61,810 nt of DNA, taken from positions 1 through 61,810 of the forward strand of contig PSRI01000012.1 in assembly GCA_003175935.1 (NCBI GenBank), written 5' to 3'. The stretch's first letter is position 1. Every line of letters begins with the position of its first letter. The notes under the pieces were generated by a model. The model saw only the letters and a program-made list of their open reading frames with translations. It ran no database searches and was not told where the DNA came from. Origin of the DNA: Bacteroidota bacterium. GTDB taxonomy: Bacteria; Bacteroidota; Bacteroidia; Chitinophagales; Chitinophagaceae. Made by a program: the position numbers and the translations under genes. Below are positions 1-10,753 of the stretch, piece after piece.

Positions 1-54
1 AATAAAACTTCGATGGTTTAGAATCTATCCTACAAGAATCGGGCAAATATCAGG

Positions 55-2111
<2,057 letters not shown>

Positions 2112-2302
2112 TTAAAACAGGCTGTATTTCCCTCTGATTTTTAAGAAAATTTCCACAGTATTTTTACCTGAATATGACCAGGTTTTTGAATGTTTTCTCT
2201 GATGTTTGCCAACTGGTTTTTCTGTGCTAAAAATCAGGTTTTATTAAATCTTCCATTAGAAATTACCATAATTGAATTCCGGATTTTAAAGGCTAAACAG
2301 CG

Positions 2303-2310
2303 TATATTTG
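2303..2310 (+). promoter_or_regulatory. -7 element of the AraC regulator promoter
   Basis: TATATTTG at 2303-2310 matches TAnnTTTG exactly and stands 8 bases before the ATG at 2319. No clear TTG sits at the right distance upstream. Its position implies a nearly leaderless transcript and argues against translation starts upstream of 2319. Confidence 0.55.
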
Positions 2311-2318
2311 CACCCTTA

Positions 2319-3260
2319 ATGTTACAACCGCTAGATATACTGTCCATTGCTCAAAAGCATCCCATGATGCAGGAAGAACTGGAGCTCGTTCTTGAAAAAG
2401 AACGCCAGATTCCGGGCTCCGTGCAGTATTCGATCCGCAGGTATAATAAACTCCCCACCTGGAATACGGAAGATGTAGGCATGATGGTGTATCATTTTAA
2501 GAAAAATGAACCGACATCTAACTACCTGGAAGTGAGATTTTGCCTTTCAGGCAATATGTATTGCAAGGAAAGAGAATCAGAATGTGGCCACTGTAAAGTG
2601 GGATTTTCAAAGAATTGCCCCGAGAAAACCCAAACAGTGGATGTCCTGAGTTTCAGGTATTCTCCAACGCATTTATCTCAATTTGTAAAAGGCAAAAAAC
2701 AGTCAAGTTTTACAGACGAGATTCTCAATTTTAAACATCCTTCTTCCTTCTCCAAAATGTTACCACTTTGCAGCCGAACCAGAATGGTATTGGAGAGTTT
2801 GTTAAACAATAATTACACGGATAGCCTCGAGAATATATACATCAATGCCCAAACGCAAATGTTGCTTCTATATAGCCTGGAATGCATGCTGGGCGATAAA
2901 GAAGAAGAGGAAGGTTTTAGCTGTAAATTCCTTGCAAATGAAGCGGACCGCGAAAAGATTTTGAAAGCCCGCGAAATCCTTCTTCAACAAATTGGTGAAC
3001 CCGTTACCATTAAAGAATTGAGCAGAAAAGTTGCGATCAACGAATGCTATCTCAAAAAGGGTTTCAAAGAGATGTTTGGCGCAACCATATTCGATTTTTA
3101 CCAGGGTCAGCGCATGGAGCATGCAAGATATTTGTTATATGAAAAGGGACTCAGCGTAACCGAAGTTTCCATGATGCTGGGTTATTCATCAATCTCTCAT
3201 TTCTCAACCGCATTCAAAAAACACACGGGCCTTAAACCCTGCGAATTGCTTTTGCGCTAG
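2319..3260 (+). CDS. AraC-family transcriptional regulator with cysteine cluster
   Basis: Predicted DNA-binding regulator of 313 residues. The C-terminal ~95 residues form a double helix-turn-helix of the AraC/XylS type (VTIKELSRKVAINECYLKKG, then VTEVSMMLGYSSISHFSTAF). The N-terminal domain is PchR-like in feel (VRFCLSG) and carries five cysteines at residues 75, 82, 89, 92 and 100 in a C-x6-C-x6-C-x2-C-x7-C pattern. ATG 2319 is chosen because the upstream reading frame (from 2190) runs through the -7 box. It lies directly upstream of and co-oriented with hemA. Inference: it may sense iron, haem or an Fe-S cluster and control the hem genes; the ligand and targets are unproven. Confidence 0.85.
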   Translation: MLQPLDILSIAQKHPMMQEELELVLEKERQIPGSVQYSIRRYNKLPTWNTEDVGMMVYHFKKNEPTSNYLEVRFCLSGNMYCKERESECGHCKVGFSKNCPEKTQTVDVLSFRYSPTHLSQFVKGKKQSSFTDEILNFKHPSSFSKMLPLCSRTRMVLESLLNNNYTDSLENIYINAQTQMLLLYSLECMLGDKEEEEGFSCKFLANEADREKILKAREILLQQIGEPVTIKELSRKVAINECYLKKGFKEMFGATIFDFYQGQRMEHARYLLYEKGLSVTEVSMMLGYSSISHFSTAFKKHTGLKPCELLLR

Positions 3261-3288
3261 TTTATCTCTGTCAAATCCCCAACGCTTA

Positions 3289-3316
3289 CCTGATCAGGAT
3301 CACATAGTCATGTGAT
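3289..3316. promoter_or_regulatory. two abutting palindromes upstream of hemA (candidate operator)
   Basis: CCTGATCAGG (3289-3298) is a perfect 10-base palindrome. It directly abuts ATCACATAGTCATGTGAT (3299-3316), a perfect 7-base inverted repeat with a 4-base spacer. They lie about 90 bases before the hemA start. The second could also fold as a weak A/T-rich hairpin followed by TTTTT and act as a terminator for the AraC gene. An operator for the AraC protein or a CRP/FNR-like factor is inference. Confidence 0.5.
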
Positions 3317-3403
3317 TTTTAACCGAATTGGCGGTTTGAACCGTATTTTGACAAAGTTCTGACGCTTGGCTACCGAACCGCATTTATTTTCGTATCTACA
3401 TTT

Positions 3404-4642
3404 ATGAATTATCTGGCTCAACATGAATGCTGCGAAAGATTGGATCAATTTTCAGTAATCGGCATTAATTATCACAAAGCAGACGCTGCTACCAGGGGCT
3501 CCTTTGCCGTGGGCAGTGACAGTTACATGCGCGCTACAGAAATCGCCAGGGCCCTTAACCTCTCCGATCTTATTATTCTTTCTACCTGTAATCGTACTGA
3601 AGTATATGGACTTGCATCCCCCGAAATATTATCGGGGTTGCTTTGTGCTGCCACTCAAAACAGATATGCTGTTTTTGAAGAGCATGCTTATAAAGCAAGC
3701 GGAATGGAAGCAGTTAATCATTTATTTAAAGTGGCTGCTGGCCTGGACTCTCAAATTATCGGCGATTATGAAATTCTCATGCAACTAAAACTGGCGACTA
3801 AACAAGCTAGGGAAAATCATTTGCTGGGAACACTACTCGATCGCCTTGTAAATTTTGCATTGCAATCTTCCAAAAGAATTAAAACAGAAACTAAACTCAG
3901 TACAGGTACAGTATCAGTAAGCTACGCAGCCATTGAAGTAATACGGGAAAGAATACCCGACCTTAAAGGAAAACGGATTTTGCTCGTAGGTGCAGGAAAA
4001 TTCGGACAGGTTGTAGCCAGAAATATCAATGAATATTTTGAAGGCGCTGAAATTTGTGTCATTAATCGCAGCCCTGAAAAAGCGCAATTATTGGCTAGCA
4101 CAGAAAATATTCACTGGGCTCCATATGAATCTTTGAGGAATCACACCAATGAATCGGATGTGATCATTGTAAATACAGCGGCTCCGGATTTCACCATAAC
4201 TCCTGAAATGTTCACCAGGGGAAAATCAAGGTTGATACTTGACCTGTCTGTTCCTGCTAATGTTGATCCCGAAGTAAAAAATATTCAGGGCAATTCATTA
4301 ATGGATGTAGACGAAATTTCCGCAATCCTTGATTCAACTTTGGCCATGCGCCAGGCCGAAGTGCCTAAAGCAAATTCCATTCTGCAGGAAACCATCTATG
4401 AATTTGTGGAATGGCATAAAATGTTTTTACACAGACATTTTCTAAAAGAAGTCAAATCCAAATTATACGAACTGAGCAGAGTAGATCAGGAAGGGGATGT
4501 ATTGAATGAGTTACTGGAAAATAATATGACAGAGGCAAAAATTCAAAAGGCTGTGAATACCTTAGCAGTTGACCTGAAATCAAGGTCGGCCAGGGGCTGT
4601 CAGTATATCAACACGCTCAGTCATTATCTCCAAATTCGTTGA
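3404..4642 (+). CDS. hemA: glutamyl-tRNA reductase
   Basis: First committed step of C5 tetrapyrrole synthesis: NADPH-dependent reduction of glutamyl-tRNA(Glu) to glutamate-1-semialdehyde. The 412-residue protein has the catalytic cysteine in ILSTCNRTEVYG (Cys62), the NADPH-binding Rossmann glycine run LLVGAGKFGQ near residue 195, and a helical dimerisation domain at the C terminus. It is the first gene of a tight run hemA-hemC-hemD-hemE-hemF-hemB-hemL (gaps of 4 to 38 bases), consistent with one transcript. In many bacteria this enzyme is the flux-control point, so the palindromes upstream are plausible regulatory sites. Confidence 0.96.
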   Translation: MNYLAQHECCERLDQFSVIGINYHKADAATRGSFAVGSDSYMRATEIARALNLSDLIILSTCNRTEVYGLASPEILSGLLCAATQNRYAVFEEHAYKASGMEAVNHLFKVAAGLDSQIIGDYEILMQLKLATKQARENHLLGTLLDRLVNFALQSSKRIKTETKLSTGTVSVSYAAIEVIRERIPDLKGKRILLVGAGKFGQVVARNINEYFEGAEICVINRSPEKAQLLASTENIHWAPYESLRNHTNESDVIIVNTAAPDFTITPEMFTRGKSRLILDLSVPANVDPEVKNIQGNSLMDVDEISAILDSTLAMRQAEVPKANSILQETIYEFVEWHKMFLHRHFLKEVKSKLYELSRVDQEGDVLNELLENNMTEAKIQKAVNTLAVDLKSRSARGCQYINTLSHYLQIR

Positions 4643-4646
4643 CCCA

Positions 4647-5561
4647 ATGAGCACGACTGTCAGGATTGGCACCCGTGAGAGTGAATTGGCCGTCTTCCAG
4701 GCAAAATCAGTTCAATCACTTCTCTTACAGCAAGGCATAAACGCTGAATTGGTCTTCATAAAAAGTGAAGGCGATGTAGATTTAGTTACTCCACTTTATG
4801 AAATCGGTGTTCAGGGCATTTTCACCAGAGCACTTGACATTGCCCTTCTGAATAACAAAATTGATCTCGCAGTACATTCTTACAAAGATGTGCCCACGCA
4901 ATTGCCTGCAGGAATTGCAAAAGCGGCTATACTTAAGCGTACCTCTTATAAAGATATACTAGTGTTTAAAGACGGAATAGAGTTTTTAAATGAAAGAAAT
5001 TCATTTGCCGTCATTGCAACGAGCAGTATCAGGAGAAAAGCCCAGTGGCTGCATCGATACCCGGGTCATCAGCTTGAAAATCTGCGGGGCAACGTAAATA
5101 CGAGGCTGAGAAAGCTTCAGGATAGCGATTGGCAGGGAGCCATATTTGCAGCTGCAGGACTGGAACGAATTAATCTTCGACCCAAAAACAGTCTGGATCT
5201 GGACTGGATGCTACCGGCTCCTGCGCAGGGAGCGATTGCCGTTGTATGCAGAGAAACAGATGAAAAAATAAAGGAAATCTGTGAAGCAATTAATCATCCT
5301 GAAACAGATATAGCTACCAAAACTGAAAGAGATTTTTTGAGAACATTACTGGGCGGTTGTTCGACCCCCATCAGTGCGCTCGCCGAAATAAATAATGGCC
5401 AGATTCATTTCAAGGGAAATATTTTGTCGCCCGATGGAAAAAATCTAATTGAAATTGAAAAATCATCGGTCCTAAAACTGGGTTCTGATATTGGTAAACT
5501 TGCGGGACAGGAAGTGCTTGAGAAACTTGGTAAGACTGCCAAAGAATGGTTCGAAAACTGA
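4647..5561 (+). CDS. hemC: porphobilinogen deaminase (hydroxymethylbilane synthase)
   Basis: Condenses four porphobilinogen molecules to hydroxymethylbilane. 304 residues, the usual length. The dipyrromethane cofactor cysteine is in LLGGCSTP (Cys238), the catalytic aspartate in HSYKDVP (Asp81), and the substrate-binding segment ATSSIRRKAQ around 124-133. It starts 4 bases after the hemA stop, indicating translational coupling within the hem operon. Confidence 0.96.
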   Translation: MSTTVRIGTRESELAVFQAKSVQSLLLQQGINAELVFIKSEGDVDLVTPLYEIGVQGIFTRALDIALLNNKIDLAVHSYKDVPTQLPAGIAKAAILKRTSYKDILVFKDGIEFLNERNSFAVIATSSIRRKAQWLHRYPGHQLENLRGNVNTRLRKLQDSDWQGAIFAAAGLERINLRPKNSLDLDWMLPAPAQGAIAVVCRETDEKIKEICEAINHPETDIATKTERDFLRTLLGGCSTPISALAEINNGQIHFKGNILSPDGKNLIEIEKSSVLKLGSDIGKLAGQEVLEKLGKTAKEWFEN

Positions 5562-5569
5562 GATTATAA

Positions 5570-6355
5570 ATGAATGACAAATTCAATATACTAAGTACAA
5601 AAGCTCTGGAACCTGCCATTATTAAAATGGCCGGAAAACTGGGATTTCGTATAGATGAAAAGGCATTCATTGAGGTTCAGTATCTGGAAGGAAATGAAAT
5701 TGCATCTGAATGGAAAAAGATCTGTGACCTACCTCAAAAAAAATTGCTGGTATTCACAAGCAAAAATGCAGTAGAGGCAATTATTTCGACCATTGATAGT
5801 GACGACACTACAAAGGTTTCAAGGAATAGTATTGTAGAATCCTGGCCCATTGCAAGCATTTCAGGGAGAACAATGGAAACTGTACAGAAGGAATTTCCTC
5901 ACGCAAGAACTTTCGCCATTGCTAAAAATGCCGATCAGCTGGGGAAGGCCATTTCTGAAAATATATCTAAAGAATATCTCGTCGTATTTCCGTGCGGAGA
6001 TATTCACAGACCAGAACTTCCGGAGCATTTACGTTCAGAAGGATTTATAGTGAATGAGTGGATCGTTTACAGATCAGTAAAAACTCCTGTAAAAATTCAG
6101 AATGCTTATCAGGGTATTTTATTTTTTAGTCCCTCCGCTGTTGAAAGTTTTTTTTCAGTTAACAAACTGCATCCCGAAACTATTTGTTTTGCTGTTGGAG
6201 CAACAACTGCCCAATCCGTTAAAAGATTTAGTGCAAACCATTTATTTGTTACTGAAAATCCAAGCCAGGAATCGATGCTTGAGCTTATGGAAACTTATTT
6301 CATCGATCGGAATAACAATGAACTATTAGGAAAAAATAAAAATGAGGGTAAATAA
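5570..6355 (+). CDS. hemD: uroporphyrinogen-III synthase
   Basis: Cyclises hydroxymethylbilane with inversion of ring D to uroporphyrinogen III. At 261 residues the length fits. HemD is poorly conserved in sequence. The call rests on the pattern LLVFTSKNAVEAI near residue 60, the GATTAQSVK segment near residue 210 typical of the C-terminal half-domain, and its place between hemC and hemE. The gap to hemC is 8 bases. Confidence 0.9.
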   Translation: MNDKFNILSTKALEPAIIKMAGKLGFRIDEKAFIEVQYLEGNEIASEWKKICDLPQKKLLVFTSKNAVEAIISTIDSDDTTKVSRNSIVESWPIASISGRTMETVQKEFPHARTFAIAKNADQLGKAISENISKEYLVVFPCGDIHRPELPEHLRSEGFIVNEWIVYRSVKTPVKIQNAYQGILFFSPSAVESFFSVNKLHPETICFAVGATTAQSVKRFSANHLFVTENPSQESMLELMETYFIDRNNNELLGKNKNEGK

Positions 6356-6361
6356 ATTTTT

Positions 6362-7396
6362 ATGTTGAAAAACGATATTTTGTTGAGGACCCTTAGGGGA
6401 GAAGAAACTGAAAGACCACCAGTTTGGATGATGCGCCAGGCGGGAAGATATTTGCCAGATTACATGAAACTTAAAGCGCAGTATGATTTTTTCACTCGTA
6501 TCCAAACTCCTGAACTGGCAGCGGCTATTACTTTGCAACCAATCGATCAGGTAGGAGTAGACGCAGCCATCATATTTTCAGATATTCTGGTGATTCCCCA
6601 GGCACTTGGACTGGAAGTTTTAATGGAAGAAGGGAAAGGCCCATTGCTTCCGAAGACAATTCAAAATAAAAATGATATTGATGCATTAGATGGACAAAAT
6701 GTTGAAGAGAAATTGTCTTATGTTCTTAGTGCTATTTCCCTCACAAAAGAGGAATTGAATTCACGGGTACCACTTATTGGATTTGCAGGTGCACCATGGA
6801 CCATACTTTGTTATATGGTGGAAGGAAAAGGAAGTAAGAGTTTCGATAAAGCGAAACAATTTTGCTTTACACAACCCGAGCTGGCTCACCAACTCCTTCA
6901 AAAAATTACAGATACAACCATAGATTATCTAAAAGCGCAGGTAAAAGCAGGTGCTGACCTTGTGCAGGTATTTGATAGCTGGAGCGGAATGCTTTCACCT
7001 GTCGATTTCTCAATTTTCGCTCAACCATACCTGTTACAAATCGCTAGTGCTTTGAGCCCGGTCGCACCAGTAATTTTATTTCCAAAGGGCAGCTGGTATG
7101 CACTTCCCGAACTGAGCAAAAGTAGTGCTTCAGCTATAGGAATTGACTGGGCCATCGATCCTCAATTGGCCCGTAAGATGGCTGGTACTAATATGGTATT
7201 GCAGGGAAATTTTGACCCGGTTAAATTGTTATTGCCTATTCCCGAATTGCGTAAGCAGGTGAAAAAAATGATAGAAGATTTCGGAGTGTCAAATTACATT
7301 GCGAATCTTGGCCATGGAATTTTACCCCACATTCCTGTGGATCATGCAAGAGCATTTGTTGAAGCAGTAAAAGAATATGAATTGGTAAGATCATAA
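6362..7396 (+). CDS. hemE: uroporphyrinogen decarboxylase
   Basis: Decarboxylates the four acetate side chains of uroporphyrinogen III to give coproporphyrinogen III. 344 residues. The N-terminal signature [17 protein letters not shown] includes the substrate-binding arginines. [28 protein letters not shown] and the C-terminal [11 protein letters not shown] are all characteristic. It begins 6 bases after hemD and ends 9 bases before hemF. Confidence 0.96.
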   Translation: MLKNDILLRTLRGEETERPPVWMMRQAGRYLPDYMKLKAQYDFFTRIQTPELAAAITLQPIDQVGVDAAIIFSDILVIPQALGLEVLMEEGKGPLLPKTIQNKNDIDALDGQNVEEKLSYVLSAISLTKEELNSRVPLIGFAGAPWTILCYMVEGKGSKSFDKAKQFCFTQPELAHQLLQKITDTTIDYLKAQVKAGADLVQVFDSWSGMLSPVDFSIFAQPYLLQIASALSPVAPVILFPKGSWYALPELSKSSASAIGIDWAIDPQLARKMAGTNMVLQGNFDPVKLLLPIPELRKQVKKMIEDFGVSNYIANLGHGILPHIPVDHARAFVEAVKEYELVRS

Positions 7397-7405
7397 AGTA
7401 ATCTT

Positions 7406-8347
7406 ATGAATGAACAGGTAGCAAATAAAACAGACAAACAGATCCGGGCTGAGTGGATCCAATACATAGAAGACCTGCAAAACAGAATTTGCAAAGGTTT
7501 GGAAGATATGGATGGAAAAGCATCGTTCAGGGAAGATAAATGGACCAGACCTGAAGGTGGGGGAGGAAAAACCCGTGTAATTGCTAATGGAAATGTTTTT
7601 GAAAAAGGAGGAGTGAATACTTCCGTAGTATATGGAGACCTTACGGATATTATGAGAAGCCAGTTAAAGATGGAAGGGAGCTCATGGTTCGCTTGTGGCT
7701 TATCGTTAGTTCTTCATCCTGTTAACCCATACGTTCCAACGGTGCATTGCAACTACCGGATGTTCGAATTATACGATGCAAATGGAAATCTAAAAGATCG
7801 TTGGTTTGGTGGCGGCACAGATCTTACGCCTTATTATTTGTTTGAAGAAGATGTTCAGCATTTTCACGGAACATATAAAAGCATTTGTGATAAATTCAGT
7901 GTTGACTTTTACCCCGAGTTCAAAAAGGCTTGTGATGAATATTTTGTAAACTGGCATCGCAACCAGGAGCGTAGGGGATTAGGTGGAATATTCTACGATT
8001 TTCAAAGGCCAGGCGCTGAAAAAGATGTCCAGTTTTGGATGGACTTTGGAAAAGCCTGCGGAGATGGTTTTCTTCCCGCTTATTTGCCTATAGTAGAAAA
8101 AAGAAAAAGAACTTCATTTGGTGAAAGAGAAAAGACATGGCAGGAAATCAGGCGTGGAAGATATACTGAGTTTAATCTCGTTCACGACAGAGGTACTTTA
8201 TTTGGATTGAAAACAAATGGTCGTATCGAAAGTATCTTAATGAGCCTTCCGCCAACAGTGAGATTTGAATACGATTATCATCCTGAACCTGGAAGCGCCG
8301 AAGATCAATTATTACAAGCCTGTCTCCATCCCCGGGAATGGGTTTGA
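7406..8347 (+). CDS. hemF: oxygen-dependent coproporphyrinogen III oxidase
   Basis: Uses O2 to convert coproporphyrinogen III to protoporphyrinogen IX. 313 residues with typical blocks: GGGGKTRVI, HCNYRMFE, WFGGGTDLTPYY, RRGLGGIFYDF and RRGRYTEFNLVHDRGT. No oxygen-independent HemN lies in the window, so this cluster supports haem synthesis under aerobic conditions. It sits between hemE (9-base gap) and hemB (38-base gap). Confidence 0.96.
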   Translation: MNEQVANKTDKQIRAEWIQYIEDLQNRICKGLEDMDGKASFREDKWTRPEGGGGKTRVIANGNVFEKGGVNTSVVYGDLTDIMRSQLKMEGSSWFACGLSLVLHPVNPYVPTVHCNYRMFELYDANGNLKDRWFGGGTDLTPYYLFEEDVQHFHGTYKSICDKFSVDFYPEFKKACDEYFVNWHRNQERRGLGGIFYDFQRPGAEKDVQFWMDFGKACGDGFLPAYLPIVEKRKRTSFGEREKTWQEIRRGRYTEFNLVHDRGTLFGLKTNGRIESILMSLPPTVRFEYDYHPEPGSAEDQLLQACLHPREWV

Positions 8348-8385
8348 TAGAACGCAATTAGAAATTTTGTCCTAATATTTTCGAT

Positions 8386-9363
8386 ATGTATTTACAAAGA
8401 AGAAACAGGATACTCCGCAAATCCCCTGCCATCAGGGCCATGGTTGCCGAGACTGTTCTTACGCCTAATGATTTTATAGCTCCGTTATTTATTATTGAAG
8501 GGAAAAATATCTCGGAAGAAATTCCATCTATGCCTGGCTATATGCGCTCCAGTTTGGATAAAACCGTGGGGCATGTAAAAGAGCTTTATGGGCTGGGAAT
8601 TAAATCTGTGTTGTTGTTTGTAAAGTGCGACGACCATTTAAAAGATAATGCAGGCACGGAAGCGATTAACCCAAACGGTCTGATGCAAAACAGCATAAAG
8701 GCGATTAAGGATGCCTGTCCGGATATTGTTGTGATTACAGATGTGGCACTGGATCCATATTCTTCATTTGGGCACGATGGTATTGTGGAGAATCAGCAAA
8801 TTGTAAATGATAAAACGGTCGAAGTACTCGCCGCGATGAGTGTGAGTCACGCCCGCGCGGGAGCTGATTTTGTTGCTCCAAGTGATATGATGGATGGAAG
8901 AATTTATGCTATTCGTCAGGCGCTCGAAGAAAATAATTTCACTCAAACAGGAATATTAAGTTATAGTGCCAAATATGCTTCCTGCTTTTATGGACCCTTT
9001 CGGGATGCACTGGACAGTGCGCCGGGGTTTGGCGATAAGAAAACTTATCAAATGAATTTCGCCAACCGCGTAGAAGCGATTAAAGAAACATTGATGGATG
9101 TTGAAGAGGGCGCGGATATTGTAATGGTAAAGCCGGCTCTTGCATACCTTGATATCATTCGGGAAGTAAAAAATGCAGTAGAACTTCCGGTAAGCGCTTA
9201 CCAGGTAAGTGGCGAATATGCTATGATCAAAGCTGCTTCAAAACTGGGCTGGCTAAATGAAGAAAAAGCAATGATAGAAAGCCTCACTTCCATCAAACGT
9301 GCAGGTGCTGATTTAATAGCAACTTATTTTGCTGCTGAGATGGCCAGATTACTAACATCATAG
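8386..9363 (+). CDS. hemB: delta-aminolevulinic acid dehydratase (porphobilinogen synthase)
   Basis: Condenses two aminolevulinates into porphobilinogen. 325 residues. The Schiff-base lysines are in YSAKYAS and VMVKPALAY. The metal-site segment reads DVALDPYSSFGHDG; the zinc-type cysteines are replaced by aspartate and other residues, which marks this as a magnesium-type rather than zinc-dependent enzyme (family knowledge). It lies within the hem run, out of pathway order. Confidence 0.96.
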   Translation: MYLQRRNRILRKSPAIRAMVAETVLTPNDFIAPLFIIEGKNISEEIPSMPGYMRSSLDKTVGHVKELYGLGIKSVLLFVKCDDHLKDNAGTEAINPNGLMQNSIKAIKDACPDIVVITDVALDPYSSFGHDGIVENQQIVNDKTVEVLAAMSVSHARAGADFVAPSDMMDGRIYAIRQALEENNFTQTGILSYSAKYASCFYGPFRDALDSAPGFGDKKTYQMNFANRVEAIKETLMDVEEGADIVMVKPALAYLDIIREVKNAVELPVSAYQVSGEYAMIKAASKLGWLNEEKAMIESLTSIKRAGADLIATYFAAEMARLLTS

Positions 9364-9394
9364 GATAAACGAATTTTAGACTCTCTATTCAATT

Positions 9395-10675
9395 ATGAGT
9401 TATTCAATAAAAAAAAGCGAACAACTTTTTGAGCGGGCTGCAAAATTTATTCCCGGTGGAGTTAATTCGCCGGTAAGGGCATTCAGAAGTGTAGGTGGCA
9501 CCCCTTTGTTCATGAGAAAGGCGAAAGGCGCATATTTGTATGATGCAGATGGAAATCAGTACATCGACTTTATCAATTCATGGGGCCCGATGATATTGGG
9601 TCACGCCTATGCTCCGGTTGTAGATGCCATTCGCAAAAAAGTTGAAGATTCAACTTCGTTTGGTGCACCTACGGAACTGGAGATTGAAGTTGCTGAATTG
9701 ATCATCAGCATGGTTCCAAATGTTGATTTAATCAGGATGGTGAATAGCGGTACAGAAGCTTGCATGAGTGCCATTCGCCTGGCGAGAGGATATACGGGAA
9801 GAAATAAAATCATCAAATTTGAAGGTTGTTACCACGGTCACGCAGACAGTTTTCTTGTGAAAGCAGGTAGTGGCGTGGCAACTTTAAATATTCAAACTGT
9901 ACCGGGGGTAACTGCGGGAGTTTCTGGGGATACACTGAATGTAGCCTATAATGATCTGAATGCGGTAAGAAAACTGGTGGACCAAAATCCTGAAAGCATT
10001 GCCGCCATCATTATTGAACCCGTTGCTGGTAATATGGGATGTATTCCACCGCTGCCAGGATTTCTCGAGGGCCTTAGAAATATTTGTACAGAAAATGGAA
10101 TAGTCCTGATTTTGGATGAAGTGATGACAGGATTCAGATTGAGTTTAGGAGGAGCACAGGAATTTTTAGGAATTGATGCCGATCTGGTGACCTATGGAAA
10201 AGTGATTGGCGCTGGTATGCCGGTAGGAGCATTCGGTGGCAGGAAAAAAATTATGGAACATATCGCTCCATTGGGAAAAGTTTACCAGGCTGGGACTCTA
10301 AGCGGAAATCCGATTGCAATGATTGCGGGATTTACATTGCTGAATGATTTAAAAAATAACACCTCGATCTATGAAGAGCTGGAGAAAAAATCAGCCTATT
10401 TAGAGAAGGGTTTGCATGATGTTTTTGAAAAAAAGGGCCTGAATCATAAAATCAACAGGCGCGGAAGTATGATCAGTTTACATTTCTGTGACCATGAGGT
10501 GACTGATTTTTCAACAGCCGCAAAGGCAGATGTTGATATGTTTAATAAATTCTTTCACCATCTATTAAAACATGGTGTATATTTACCTCCATCTGCATTT
10601 GAATCGTGGTTTTTGAGTAATGCCCTTTCCTATCAAGACTTGGACCATACAATAGAAACTGCGTCCCGTTTTTGA
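9395..10675 (+). CDS. hemL: glutamate-1-semialdehyde 2,1-aminomutase
   Basis: PLP enzyme converting glutamate-1-semialdehyde to 5-aminolevulinate, partner of HemA in the C5 route. 426 residues. The PLP lysine is in [18 protein letters not shown] (Lys269), the PLP aspartate in [10 protein letters not shown], and the N terminus [10 protein letters not shown] is a HemL hallmark. It is the last gene before an intrinsic terminator that starts 14 bases after its stop, so it ends the first hem transcript. Confidence 0.96.
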   Translation: MSYSIKKSEQLFERAAKFIPGGVNSPVRAFRSVGGTPLFMRKAKGAYLYDADGNQYIDFINSWGPMILGHAYAPVVDAIRKKVEDSTSFGAPTELEIEVAELIISMVPNVDLIRMVNSGTEACMSAIRLARGYTGRNKIIKFEGCYHGHADSFLVKAGSGVATLNIQTVPGVTAGVSGDTLNVAYNDLNAVRKLVDQNPESIAAIIIEPVAGNMGCIPPLPGFLEGLRNICTENGIVLILDEVMTGFRLSLGGAQEFLGIDADLVTYGKVIGAGMPVGAFGGRKKIMEHIAPLGKVYQAGTLSGNPIAMIAGFTLLNDLKNNTSIYEELEKKSAYLEKGLHDVFEKKGLNHKINRRGSMISLHFCDHEVTDFSTAAKADVDMFNKFFHHLLKHGVYLPPSAFESWFLSNALSYQDLDHTIETASRF

Positions 10676-10688
10676 TCCATCATATCAG

Positions 10689-10720
10689 AAAAGGTCACAA
10701 TTAAAGTGGCCTTTTGTGTT
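10689..10720 (+). terminator. intrinsic terminator after hemL
   Basis: AAAAGGTCAC (10689-10698) pairs with GTGGCCTTTT (10706-10715) around a 7-base loop: ten pairs including one G-U, followed by GTGTTTTT. It separates the hemA-L run from hemH-hemJ. The GTG at 10706 that would extend hemH upstream is part of this stem. Confidence 0.75.
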
Positions 10721-10753
10721 TTTATCTATCTTTCGAAGAAAGCAATTAGCAAG

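Noticed and set aside
2190-2318. 43-residue N-terminal extension of the AraC regulator
   Set aside because: The extension covers the TATATTTG promoter box, and the AraC domain starts after Met 2319.
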